Source: Nymphaea colorata
Lineage: Eukaryota > Streptophyta > Magnoliopsida > Nymphaeales > Nymphaeaceae
NCBI RefSeq assembly: GCF_008831285.2
Contig: NC_045138.2
Span: forward strand, 32,645,934 to 32,709,933
Length of the DNA stretch: 64,000 nt
Reading direction: 5' to 3'
The notes under the pieces are model-generated. The model did no database searches. It was not told the DNA's origin and saw only the letters and a program-made list of their open reading frames with translations. Made by a program: the position numbers and the translations under genes. Below, in pieces: positions 10,650 through 23,422 of the stretch (its first letter is position 1; every line of letters begins with the position of its first letter).

Positions 10650-13600
10650 ATGACGGCTCTCTCTAGCGCCGTTATTGCAATTCCTCCTCCATCTTGCTCT
10701 CTCAGATCCCCCAGAGACCGACATTCCGTTCGCTGCTGCTCTTCTGCAACTCCACTTCGCGATCATCCTTTTGTTCCCAAGGTATGTCCTCAACCCTAAT
10801 CCTTGCTAGGACTGCTCAAATTACTCATTATTGGCGCCAATGCGATGATTTTCTTGGTTCACGTTGATAATTTTGGGGTATGGAGTCGCGGAGTTGGGTA
10901 TAACTGTATAAGCCTCTAGGCGATGTGAACGTGATTTCTGAACTATGATTTTAATTTCTGCAAATCTTCGGAGATACTCGTATATTGAGTCTGGAATTAC
11001 CCTTGTTCTCAATCTCAGCGTTGATTCGAATAATTTGCTACGGCCTTATTAATGAAAAATTCTTCATAATAAACCTCATTTCCTGATTCTCGGTACTACA
11101 TGTGATTTGAAGACTTGATAAACCTTAAGTTGACACGACATTTTGTGTTCATTTTGAAGCTTTAATATAAATTTTGTCCCAGGTCTGGATGTATATACGA
11201 TAGTAAGTTCTGATTCTGTCCCTTAATCCATTACGCTCCATTCTTGCGGTCATCGACCTCATATTTTCAGAAGCTTGAATCCTGCTGTCCGGAAAATGGG
11301 GTGTTTTGGTGATTAAACGTTGAGAGTTTTTGCCTAAATTGATGGTTAGACAACTAGAATTGGAATGCAATTTTTTGGTACCTGGTCCCTTGGCCGCATA
11401 CGACATATAATAAGTGGTGCGTTATGTCAAATTGCTTTCGAAGCCTCGGTCTCTTGATTTATGCGTGACTATCAGTATTTGTATTTGCAATGATCCAGGT
11501 CGCAGAGGCAATAGATGCTCTGTATGAAGAGTTTAGAGCGGTGGACAGCCTGGTAGCTCATAATACAAGCCGGGTTCTTAAGGCCTATCAAAACGCTAGG
11601 GTTGCGTCTCACGTGAGTGACTACTTATGGCTAATTACTGCTTTGCTACAAATGGAATTGTATTCAACCTCAACTGTTTTCTGAGTGAATTTTGAATTCA
11701 TGTATTTCCACTAGTTCCATGACAGAGACTTTTCATATGTGAAGTAATTATCCTTTGAATGGATATATACAAATATGTTGATGCATTAAGGATGTTATCT
11801 GTTATGTTCCTTATCTTTTTCTGTGGTTGTTTGACTGTGTATACACTACTCTCTGCTGCTGTAGCACATGCTGATGACCCAGCAACTGCATCTATGGTCG
11901 GGGAACTTGCTGAAATCTTTTCACTAGACTGCTATCTAATTTTACATTATTTAGTTCTAAGTTTCTAACTGAAATTCTTAATGAGACAAAACTAAGAAGT
12001 GAAATATCAACTCTGTATAGTCATTTCTTCTTAAAGAAAAAGCTATGTATTGTGATCCGGGTCCAGCTGAAACATATTATTAAGAAAGGAAAAGAGGATT
12101 ATTAACCGTGTATTACTAGTAAGCTTGGGTATCTGTCTTATGTGAAGGTAGCAAAAGAAAAGAAGGGGGGATATGAGATGTACATGCTGATTACTTTTGT
12201 GTGTCTGTATTGAAGTTTCTTCTCATTTTTGTGGGTATAATAACAGTGATGTGTCATGGTAAATAAATTGCTTTCTGTGGATAGCATTTTGCTGGGTGCA
12301 CAGGTTATGGTCACGATGAAGCTGGGGGCCGTGAAGCACTAGATAAAGCTTTTGCAGAAATTTTTGGTGCAGAGTCAGCAATAGTTCGCTCTCAGGTTCT
12401 AGGCTATTGCTAATCGTTCATTGGCACATACTAATCCATGAAAGATATGCATGTCAACTTATTGAAATTTTCTTCTGCAGTTTTTCTCTGGCACTCATGC
12501 TATATCCTGTGCACTGTTTTCTGTTTTAAGACCTGGCGATGAGGTAAACAAACTCAGCTGTACATTCTCTTCATTGTTGCTGTTCTAGAGTGACTCAAGC
12601 TGCTCAACTGAAGCATGCAGTAGAAGAGTTTCATTAAGGTTTTTTGTAACTGTGAAGGCTCTTGTGGGGTTGACATTCTGATCAGCTTCTTGCAGTTGCT
12701 GGTGCCCCTTATGATACATTGGAGGAAGTCATCGGAATCAGGAATAATGGACTTGGGTGTCTGAAGGACTTTGGAATTTCCTATCGAGAAGTTCCTGTAT
12801 GTATTTTGGCTTATTATGGACTAACTGGAACTTTATTTTTCATGGTATTGTTCTTGACACTATGTGGTGGTTCAGCTTGCAGAGGATGGTGGCCTTGATT
12901 GGGACACACTTTCTATCTCCTTGAAACCTCAGACAAGATGTGCTTTCATACAGAGGTCATGTGGCTATACATGGCGTCGTTGTTTGAGTATACGGGAGAT
13001 TCAGCGAGCCATCATGATGATCAAGGTCAGTGTTGTAGCACTGCAGACCTGATTCCCATTGTTGGAATATTGTTCTATTTTTAATTTACCACAAGCCAAG
13101 AGCTCCATATTCCAATCCAACCAAAGAAAATGCAAATAAAAGGAAACAAGTGCAGTACTAATAGATGGTTAAAATTTCTTTCTGCTGGCTTGACCTGTAA
13201 TGCATTACTGCTGTTTAACTTTATTTTACATAAATAAATGCAGAAGCAAAATCCTGAATGTGTGGTCATGGTGGATGATTGTTATGGTGAATTTGTAGAA
13301 GTTTTGGAGCCTCCAATGGTGGTATGTGCCAGTATCTAGGAATCCTTCATTTGCTGGTTTCTACTTATACACGAAATGTGTTACTTGTTGGTGCATAAGC
13401 GCATGAAGTAACTGGATTGGATGTCCATATGATTCATAGGGTGCAGATTTAATTGCTGGCAGTTTGATAAAGAACCCTGGTGGTACAATTGCACCATGTG
13501 GTGGATATGTTGCAGGTAGAAAAAGCTGGGTGGAAGCTGCTGCGGCTCGTCTTTCTGCACCAGGTTTAGGTATGGATTGTGGAGCAACCCCTGGTGACAT

Positions 13601-14996
13601 TATGCGGGCACTGTTTCAGGGGTTGTTTCTTGCACCCCAGATGGTTGGGGAAGCAATTAAGGTATGCTTCTGTACATTTTGAAAAGAAAGATTTTCTTTC
13701 ATTATATTTCTTATCTGATAATATAGCTACTTGTTACTTAGGGAAGCCTCCTCATTGCCGAGGTCATGGCATCCATGGGTTATAAGGTTCAACCACTTCC
13801 TCGTGTAGCTCGTCATGATACAGTACAGGTACTCTCTGCTTTCTTATGATATTGAAACACAAGATCCTTTTTATCTTGTTCCCTTCACCATGTCTCTGAT
13901 AATGCATGACCCACTTGGATTTCTTCATTTGCTTTGAATGGAACCATGTAAACCTTAATACCCTTCATTAGGATTAGGAACTGTCATTCCAGGCAACTGC
14001 AAAAGTAAAGCTGCTCCAAGATTTGACTACCAGTAACAGTTTGTTAAAAACCTAGCATGTTTGGACCGAATGGAATGCTGAAGGTTCTCTGACAAAACCA
14101 AGCTCACTTTCATCTCAAATCAAAGTAACAGTTTGTTAAAAACCTAGCATGTTTGGACCGAATAGAATGCTGAAGGTTCTCTGACAAAACCAAGCTGACT
14201 TTAGTCTCAAATCAAATAAAAGATCTTGAAAGTAGAAAGCAAAAACAAACGAAATCTTCCCCTGCTTCTCTCCTTTTTGGATATTTTATTTCATTTGAGA
14301 ATCCTACTGTAAACTAAAGCCCCCATGCTTATTATGTGAACTGTGAGCTTGTTTGCTTATTCCATGCCAAGACTTCATCACTGGAATATCTAGAGCGGTC
14401 TTGGTCAAATGTCTGTCGGCATGAAAAGGTGGCTGTCTACTGTTATGAAAATGTTGTCAATTTGTAATCGTACCTGCTCTTCTCAGGCAGTGCAACTGGG
14501 GAGTAGAGAACGACTCTTAGCATTTTGTGATGCTGTTCAAAGAAGCTGTCCAGTAGGTTCATATGTCAAACCCATTTCTGGTACAACTCCTGGTTATGCA
14601 TCTGAGGTCAGTTTTCTTTTGGAAATGATGATGGTCATGGGCTTGTAGCTTTGGTTTGTCTACACACGTTATACACTTCATTTATGTCTAACTGAGTCAT
14701 GAAGTGATGAAACTCCCATGTCGATAATAGTAACCTCACGTGCTCTGAACTGAATGCATATTGTGTATCAGGTGGTGTTTGCACATGGAACATTTATTGA
14801 TGGAAGCACAAGTGAGCTTTCATGTGATGGACCACTTAGGGAGCCTTATGCTGTCTTTTGTCAGGTATCTCAATATTTACATCATTTTGCTCATCCAAAC
14901 CAGTGCTAATGTTTGTTGCCTGGACGTCTGCAACAGGGAGGCACTCATTGGACTCAGTGGGCGCTTGTTCTCGGTGAAGTAATAAGGTCTTTGTAG
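10650..14996 (+). CDS. PLP-dependent aluminium-resistance / methionine gamma-lyase-like protein (YnbB-like), 12 exons
   Basis: Exons: 10650-10781, 11499-11612, 12285-12395, 12481-12543, 12686-12796, 12876-13025, 13244-13321, 13440-13661, 13742-13828, 14487-14606, 14772-14864 and 14937-14996. All are joined by GT-AG sites in phase 0 and give 446 aa. The fold-type I PLP core is complete: GYGHDEAGGREALDKAF, then FFSGTHAISCAL near residue 120, VVMVDDCYGEF near 235 and GSLIKNPGGTIAP, whose Lys (about 264) is the expected PLP Schiff-base lysine. GTTPGYASE and HWTQWALVLGEVIRSL close the domain. The first 44 residues are Ser/Pro/Arg-rich and look like a chloroplast transit peptide. The family (Met_gamma_lyase / 'aluminium resistance protein') is related to Cys/Met metabolism enzymes, but its substrate in plants is not established. 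The start is the first ATG of exon 1. A broken copy of exons 3-4 lies at 59926-60226. Confidence 0.92.
14032..14215. repeat. 92-bp tandem duplication inside an intron
   Basis: The units at 14032-14123 and 14124-14215 differ at only a few positions. They lie in intron 9 of the PLP-enzyme gene and affect no exon. The near identity suggests a recent duplication. Confidence 0.9.
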
Positions 14997-17564
14997 TTTC
15001 ATAGGTTTGACACGCAGGTTAAAAATATGCACGTAGAACAATTTTGAAGTATCAGCAATATTCATACTTCTGATTGATTGATGCCTGAAAACACTCGTCT
15101 GTAACTTATTATTCAGGAAGATCTGTAATATCAATTCTTGATGGTTTTCTTGCATTATCTTTCTCATTCTCAAATCTTTAGTGTCATTTCATGTGGTTTT
15201 CATAAAATACGCTGCCTTTGGAAGAGGAGGCTGTGGATGTATACGTCGAAGGAAATCATCCTAGCGTGGGTAGTTTGCAGAACAAACAGGTCCATTGACT
15301 CATCCGATGTGCTTTAGGAATCATCCTTCAGGGCCATAAAGCAGAGGTGGCAGTACCCAAGTCGGAGATAAATTAACAGCAGCCGCTAACAGGACATGGA
15401 GAATATGTTGCTTTCCATATGGAATCGGCCTGAGTTGGGGTTTCAAAGTTTTTTCTTCCACAAGAATATTTTTTATTGTGAAGGTTTAAGGGGCGAAGAC
15501 AGGCCGAATCGCCTGTTTTGCTGATTCAGACCAAGTATCAGCCAAATTTTCTCAAAGGTCACAGGCCCACGCATCGTATCCGGGCGAGGCTGGTATGAAA
15601 TTTTAGTGGTTGGTATGAAATTGTAGTGGTCGAGCCGCTGTCGGTTAGGGTACACCGATCAGGATAGATGAGTGGTGACACCTTGACTGGTGATCTCATC
15701 TGTAATCAGGCGTTGAAACTTTCTGATGGCAACAAATGAGTTTATATTTTAGAACGACTATTATCAAGCCCGTACAATCTAAGTCTAACCGGTGGCACTA
15801 CCGCCTTGTAGGGTTGCAGGTGGCCAGTACTGTATTGGTCTACGTTTTGGAAGGAACAGATGTCCCTACAATTAACAATATCATTCTTCGATAAACTATT
15901 GGTTACCGAAGAAATGATGTTACTCCAGTTTCCAAATGATGTTATCTTTGAGAAAGACTTGGTGGCAGAGGCTCACCCTTGTTACTAAGAAAACGATAAA
16001 CCCCATAGAAAATACAAGCCTTTGCTAGTAACGGACGTTTGAGCGTGAATTCTGAGTCACTTGTTCCGTCTCAGTTGGGGATATGACATTGAAGTTGCAA
16101 GAGTGATGCAGAAGATTTGTATTATCTAAAATTTTGTTGTCATTTTGTTTCTAATTTCATCGCGTTAAAACTTACGAGAGATTGAGTAGCGTTAGTGTTT
16201 CGACTTGGTATGGAGCTATCCATTTCTACAAGCGCAATATCTGGTTTATGGATCCTGATATTTTTAACTCAGGTTTTCCAGATCTGACCCGTTTGCGACC
16301 TTATGGAAGCCGGAAGGGGCATGGCCCCCTTTTCACTGTGGCAATCGTTACAGGTAAAGACAGTCGTAAAACGAAAGAACCTTTATCAGCCTGCCGTGGT
16401 GGGCCCGTCAAGTATTTTGTGTGTGGAAAAAGGTAAAGCTTCTATGCTTTTAGAGACTCGTGATCGATCCAACAGATATCCGGATAGAGATCCATCTTGA
16501 TGTGATACGACCGGATCCACATCCCTAGAATGCCAAGGGTAATAATGGAGAGTACCATTAAAACTGAACATAAAAATGAACCTTATCCAGATCCAGAAAG
16601 AGATTGACGAGAATAGGGGTCTTATCCGATCCTTGCAAGGGACGGGATCAAGTTTTGTGCAAGCGTCCTAACGTGTATCGGGTTGAATTGGACATTTCGA
16701 GTTTCGATTCATGGACCAACCAAGTTTGGATTTGGACTTAGATTCGAACCACAAAGATCATTCCGCCAAAGGTAAATTTTGAACATTTTCATTTGGAGTC
16801 CCATACTTTGATCCAAATTCCAGTGAGGCGTCGAACGTTTCGAGTGTTGAAAATACCCGCTGGCTGACCTCGACTCCTTTGTTGAATTTCTTTATCTATG
16901 ACCGCAACTGGACCTCCAACGGTCCAACCCAATTAGCTAGGAACCTCTTTTTCTCGTTGTTGCGTTTCTCCTCTCCATGGACTTATCTTGACGTTGAACC
17001 TCGGGTCATTTGAAAAACAAATTGTGTAAGAAAAAAAATTCAGGTGGCTTTTAAAAAATGTTCTTACCAGATTGATCACGTCAAAGTATATAAACAAATA
17101 TTTTGAATGTGATGAATTTTTTTTTACACGAATCTTCTGTAATGATGCTATCTCAAATGTATGGTTAGGTGATCTCGAACTCAGTTACAGTATATATTTA
17201 TGCAATATTGTTTTTACTATATCTGATAAAATGGCCTTATTGCAGTGTAATATACTCATATAATTATGGCATGTTACATAAATATTGTAGGACAAATTTT
17301 GGTCTAAATGTGAAGATCGGAGTCAGATCCTATGTATGGAATGAAGATATGGTTCTAATATAACAATAAGGCTAAAATTTCAAACCAATCTAACCGCCAT
17401 ACTAACTCTGCAAATTTGCATTGTGTGTGTGTGAGAACATTAGTAGCCTCATGTCATGGAAGAAAACTTATCTCGAAATTAAAGAAAACAAGATTGATTC
17501 AGGCGCCTTTTGTTAAATCTAATGTTGGTCTGTTATATCTCGGCATGTGTTAGCACATAAATAT
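14997..17564. other. Intergenic, no gene recognised
   Basis: The first few hundred bases are probably 3' UTR and downstream sequence of the PLP-enzyme gene. The rest contains only short unrelated open frames and a repeated GGTATGAAATTxTAGTGGT (about 15591 and 15611). No RNA gene or transposon ends are clear. Confidence 0.4.
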
Positions 17565-18191
17565 TAAGCCTGGGTGTCGGGCCGGGCTGCCATCGGGTAC
17601 CCGGTATTCGGCCCAGTCGGGCCCAGGTTCGGGCCGAGAAAACCGGGTCTCGGGCCGAGCTCAGACCAGATGGTGCAGCTAGAGTCGGGCCGATAACTTG
17701 CAGATCTCCCTCTCTTACAGCTTCAGGCAGTGTCAACGGTGGGTGTCTAGTGGCGGTGTCTAGCAGCGACTCTGATGGGCAAGGGAGACAGTGCAACCCT
17801 CCGGTGGCCTCCCGTTGGATTTCGACGACCCTAAGCGGTCGGAGATTGGTCCTCCCATGGAGGACTTGGACTCGATGCTGCAGGAGCCGTCGCTCATGGC
17901 TCATCCGGTGGATCTTCAGTGAGAAGGACGATTCTGCCCCGCCTCAGTCGCTTCTATTACCGCAGATGCCTGCTTAGGACCCAGGAGGACACCGTCATCG
18001 ACTCCCAGATGCCCTTCACCGCTCACCCTCCCAGATGCTCTTCACCGCCACGAACCCCACCGGCATCAACAAGTGGGCATCGGGCCAGGCCGGGTCAGGC
18101 CTAGGCCCGACAAGCCGACCCGGGCCTGGGCTTCGGCCAGACGGGCAGACCCGAGCCGGGTCTTACTGGGCAGGCCCGATGCCCACCCCTA
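17565..18191. mobile_element. Non-autonomous hAT element (627 bp) with 8-bp TSD
   Basis: The left end is TAAGCCTGGGTGTCGGGCC; the right end in reverse complement is TAGGGGTGGGCATCGGGCC. The flanking 8-bp ATAAATAT is identical at 17557-17564 and 18192-18199. End sequence, GC-rich subterminal GGCCCG/CGGGCC clusters and length match the element at 7811-8414, so both belong to one family. The GC-rich interior is open in several frames, but these frames resemble no transposase and are compositional artefacts. Confidence 0.9.
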
Positions 18192-18199
18192 ATAAATAT

Positions 18200-19506
18200 C
18201 CAACAAAGTCATTACCAAGACAAATTATATCATTTCTTTTCCTTTTTTTTTTTTAAGAAAAAGAGAGTAAAGAACCGTAAGATAACCAACCACTTAATAG
18301 TCTCATCCAAGAAATAATCCTTGAGAAGAACAACACTCGAGAAAAGGAGATTCATGAACTATAGAGCTTGGACTTGATCTGGTGTCATCAGAGACTCATC
18401 CCTAGTAAAAAGATGGTTGCACAATCATTGTTAAATTGATAAATCGATCTCGTAATCAACCCAGTTAAATGAGTTTTTTGAGAAGAACCATAGCGACGAA
18501 CGCGATATTATTAACAAACTAAGATGTGATAAAGAATTTTGGGCTAGTTTTTGGTATAAACAGAAACTTTTCTTTATTATTATATTTTTTTTAAATTCTC
18601 CTCTTCCAAGTTATGGAGATGCCGCAAAGACTTTATTATAATAGTGATCGTCACGGTTTGCGTGTTCCTTTTTTTTTTTTTTTTGAAAATTAGGGCTTCT
18701 TTCTGTCTGGAGAATTTTTTAAGTTCTCCAAATAGAAAAGATATCGACAATTTCTCTGATTCGCTTACTAACTGTTTGGTGATTTTCTCTCTCTCTATGC
18801 TTCATTCTCTCTATGCTTCATGTATGTTGGACTGTCGCTCTCTCTCTTTCTGCTTCATAGTTCTTGGGCGAGAAGTTAACAACCCTCGTCCGTTTTCCCT
18901 CATCGGAGGTAGGTTTTTTTCTGATAGTCCATCCAAGACAGCCTTGGGATACCGCGTTTAGTGCTTCCCGTCATCCCATGCTTCGACTCCGCAACCTGCA
19001 GCGGTGTAGATGCCTCTCGGTTTAGTCGGCCGGTCGTTCAGATTTTTGTTTATTTTGGTGAAAGAAGCTGTTAGATACTAATTCTGTGTATTTTGGCAAT
19101 GAATCGTCTTTTTTCGAAAGCTATTTCTCTTGATTTCCTGTCTGTGAATAAACGGGTTCAGTTTTTAGGACCACCCTCGTCATCGACACAGCCAATTGTT
19201 GTGTTTTCTTGTGGGAGTTATTATTTTTCTTACCCACAAAAGAGAATGTAGAAAAGATGGAGTTCTTTTAAGTATTTGGTAGGACAGATGCGAAGATCTG
19301 GTGAGTTTTTTCACCCCCTCTTAACTTAAACTGTAGCTCGGAACTATACATTCTGACATTTAAGAAAGTTGCCGCTTTGTGGCTTTAGTTCCCTTTATCT
19401 ATTCGTTTTGGGGAGATCAAAGTGGGTGTTGTAAAGTTCCTTTGGAATTGATCCTAGAGTACTCTGACGAAGATTTTAGGATTTGGGTTATCTATTTTCT
19501 TGAGAA
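18200..19506. promoter_or_regulatory. Upstream region and probable 5' UTR of the GT14 gene
   Basis: The last several hundred bases before the ATG at 19507 are T-rich and G-poor on the plus strand, with CT runs near 18788 and 18838, as is usual for plant 5' leaders. I could not place a TATA box or leader intron. Plus-strand open frames here are not convincing. Confidence 0.35.
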
Positions 19507-22500
19507 ATGAGCGGAAAGGAGATCAGGAAAGTTGGTGGGCACCACTCTGTGAAAGCTTTCGGTGATCGCCGATGGCTTGTTCCTTTCACTGCAACCTCGA
19601 TGATCACGATTGTTCTGTTCTTGGTCGCCGTATTGGAGCTTTTTTCTGATCCGGATGGTGGGAATTCGCTGTCTCTTGATCTCGTAACATTCAACAGAAG
19701 AGAGGATTACAGTGGGTATTTCGTCGAGCCTGAACTAGTTAAGCCATTGTCCACGAGACGTGCCTTCGAAGCGCCAAGAATCGCCTATCTTGTCTCTGGA
19801 ACGAAAGGTGATGGGCAGCGGATGAAGAGGATTTTGCAGGCTATTTACCATCCAAGGAATCAATATGTTGTACATTTGGATCTTGAAGCTCCTCCTAGAG
19901 AGCGTCTCGAGCTGACCATGTTTGTTAAGGGAGAAGCCGTGTTTCAGGAAGTGGAGAATGTGCACATGATCGCTACCTCGAACTTGGTGACATACAAGGG
20001 GCCTACAATGATTGCTTGCACCCTTCATGCTATAGCAGTTTTGCTGAAGGAGGGCAAGGAGTGGGATTGGTTCATAAATCTTAGCGCTTCAGACTACCCT
20101 CTTGTTCCACAAGATGGTTAGCATCTGTCTTTCTGATTCCTTGTTATACAAAGTGGTTACTATCTTGCAATAAAATCACGATTTGATAGTGTGCTTGTTG
20201 TTGTTGTTCTCTTTCTGTTCAAGCAACGCATGTGCTAGGCTGCAGGTTTCTTTGAGTTTTGGTTATCTTGCGTGTTCTTCTCAAGGTTCTTGTCTTGTAC
20301 TCTGCTAGAAACATAAATATAATGAGCATATGAAGAGATGCAAAACACAGTTGCTAATGTGATCGGTTGGGCAGTTGATTAGGAAACATCATGCATATGC
20401 CTTTAGTTAAGTAGTTTATAATGTCGATTTAAATGTATTCTATTTTTACTTTGCTTGTTGCTTTTTCCCACGAAAGGAAACAGTTAGCAGCTAATCGTTA
20501 GTACTTGGCTTAGTGGGTAAAGTTGTCTGATGAATGTTATATTCATCCGTATATTCAATAGTTCACTTTATTACAAATCTCAAGATGATCTTGATAGACA
20601 AGAAATCAAATGAAAACCTCTCTTCTGAGGAAACATGGAAGATATACAGGAATTTACATACTTCTACATTTTACCAGCAGTATACTTTTCCAAAGATCCA
20701 TAGGTCTTGAAGTTTTTGTTGCTATAGCTGGACCTGGAAAGCTTGTATAATGATGTTCTCAGTTTCTGTGCAGATCTACTTCATGCTTTGTCTAAGATGC
20801 CAAGGGATCTTAACTTCATCGAGAACACACTTCAGAATGGTTGGAAAGAGTAAGCTTAACTTTAAGAATTTATGCTATCTTCCTACATGCTTCATTTTTT
20901 CTTGTTGGTCTACCTCAAGTATTTTTCTTTCAATGGGAAATCTTATGAATTTCTTTCAGGAATCAGAGAGCAAAACCTATTATTGTTGACCCTGGTCTGT
21001 ACCTCTCCAAAAAATCTGAAGTATTTTGGACGTCTCAGCATCGACCTCTGCCAACAGCTTTCAAGTTATTCACTGGTAAACTATTTATTGGGGTTGCTCA
21101 AGTTGGCTAGTTCGTTTGTTCACTATGTTTATAGGCATAAGAACAATACCTTTTTCCTTATCAATGTCTGTGTTGGCAATGTATTGATATACCAATTTTG
21201 CATGTCGTAGTAGGTTTCTATGTAAACTTCAAGAAAATATGGGCAATATTGTGGCATTCTTTTATCCAAAATATGATCCAGTATGAAAGATAGGAAAGAA
21301 CATAACTGGCATTACACCCTTGCAGAAAGAGTATTTGGAACATAGAAATTTTAGGAATAATGTAAAAACATATTTAATTTATGGAAACTAAGATAAACAA
21401 AACGGAAGTGTAAAAAGTAACAACAGGCAATTGCTTAGCTTATGAGAGTATCCATACTTTAGCGGCTTTACCTGTGTACATGTGAACTTGGACGGTTGGA
21501 CCACTATCAAAACTAACTTTTTGTCATAATTAATAAGTAAAACTAATATCTAAAATTTTCAAAAGAACGTCAAGGTTTTTGTTTGTAGAGTACAAGCAAG
21601 CTCTACCTTTTCTTCCCTCCGTGGTGTATACTTTGTCTTATTTGTGAAGCTCGGTTTGAGGGAGTGTGGTGGAAGCTGATCAGGAAATATGGATCCCAAT
21701 TGAAAACTATCCGCAAATGTGAAGTTTGATATTTTGCAATGATGCCATGATAACTTTATGTTACTTGCGAAATAAAGTACCTTCCTTTTCATACATGTAT
21801 ATATGTATGCATATATGTTGTTCTTAAAGTATCCTAATAGACATTTTGCTCTTAGAAGTGTCTTAATGTTATCATGGTATTATTGCAAAATAGCATAGCT
21901 CTCTGCTGGCTTCGCTGGTCAAGTGCCTCAGAATTTCATACTTTTCTTGTTTCATATAGTTTTTAAACGACTAACAGAAAAAACTCCAAAACTGGTGATA
22001 TTGACAGAGAAACACCCAACAACAGGCCTGAGCTACCTTTTACCTTTTGGCAGGAGGTTTACTATAATAAGTTGCCTTTCTTCCCACTCCAGCTGCAGTA
22101 GAGTACCTGAACCTGAAGCTTCTGCTCATGCCCCTTACCTTATACTTATAGTAAGTACTTTGCTGTAGAAGAAAACAGACACACACTGAAACACATATAC
22201 AGAATGTTCGCCACACCTGTAGGTTCAGGACCCCTTAGTTGAAATTCATTTTAAGCTATTTTTGCTGTCCCTTTAGCTGAAAGCTTGACTTTCTACTTCG
22301 ATATGGTTGGGACTTGGAAGATATCTGTTTGGCAATAAGGTTACTAGATGTTGATTTGTAATTTCACGAGCTCAAATACAAACCTTCATTTGGATTTTAC
22401 ATTGTACAGTGACCAAGTATTCTGTGCCCCATGTGTATATTAAGGATGTCTGTCAATCTTGTCTTCCAAGTAGGATAATCATTCTTCTTGAGCAACATTA

Positions 22501-23422
22501 TCTCTCTTTGGATATACCGGGAAAAGCATGACATACTTCACTCATAAAGTCATCCCAACAGGACAGAAAGTACTAATTGCTCTTGTTTGATCCCTTCCCC
22601 AGGTTCAATGTTTTTGCCTGTCAACAATGCCATCTCTATTAGGCTATTAGTTCTCAATTTATTTCTTTTGGTTGCTGGGGAGGAAGGATGTTCCTTGTCC
22701 TAAAAAGTCTATATAAAACATAGGCTTGTAAAAACAAATGTTTCTTTGGCATACAGTAAAAGCATCTGTGCAGAAGAAGTCCATAATATCAACTCTAAAA
22801 TTTTGATGGAAGATAAGCTGCTCTTTCTTGCAAGAACTCCAATTTCTTACAGTGCAACTAAACTTTTCTCACAGTTTTTTGGTGATATTTCACAGGATCT
22901 GCTTGGGTTATGCTCTCTCGGTCCTTTCTTGAATTTTGTATATGGGGTTGGGACAACCTTCCACGTACAATTCTGATGTACTACACAAACTACATCTCCT
23001 CACCAGAAGGTTATTTTCATACTGTCATATGCAACTCAAAGGAGTTCTGCAGTACCACAGTAAACCATGACCTGCATTACATTGCATGGGACAATCCTCC
23101 CAAACAACACCCTCTTATCCTGTCGGTCAAGAACTTTGATCTGATGGTAAAAAGTGGTGCACCATTTGCTCGCAAATTTGCTAAAGATGACCAAGTTTTG
23201 GATAAGATTGATAATGATCTCTTGGGTCGGAAAAACGGTCGTTTTACACCTGGAGCATGGTGTATTGGAAGTTCACAAGATGGAGCTGATCCTTGCATTG
23301 TGAAGGGTCGTGATTCGGAGTTCAGAGTTGGTGCGCGAAGCAAGAGTGTGGAAGATCTGCTTCATGGCCTCTTATCAACAAACGCTAGCAGAAATGGATG
23401 TTGTCATGCAGGTGTAACATGA
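19507..23422 (+). CDS. GT14 family beta-glucuronosyltransferase (GlcAT14-like), 4 exons
   Basis: Exons 19507-20116, 20774-20849, 20960-21075 and 22896-23422 give 442 aa with consistent phases, close to the usual length of about 440. It has a short basic cytosolic tail and one membrane anchor (residues about 22-42), so it is a type II Golgi protein. The Core-2/I-branching domain follows. It shows APRIAYLVSGTKGDGQRMKR, VYHLDLEA-type VVHLDLEAPPRERLEL, NLSASDYPLVPQDDLLHAL, KPIIVDPGLYLSKKS, GSAWVMLSRSF and PEGYFHTVICN. Near the C-terminus are LLGRKNGRFTPGAWC and a closing cysteine-containing tail. Characterised Arabidopsis GlcAT14 enzymes add glucuronic acid to arabinogalactan-protein glycans; that role here is by family inference. 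No breaks are seen, so the gene should be functional. Confidence 0.93.

Noticed and set aside
17533-18256. Several open frames of 60-123 codons, Arg/Pro/Gly-rich
   Set aside because: They lie inside the GC-rich hAT element and reflect its CGGGCC repeats rather than a protein.
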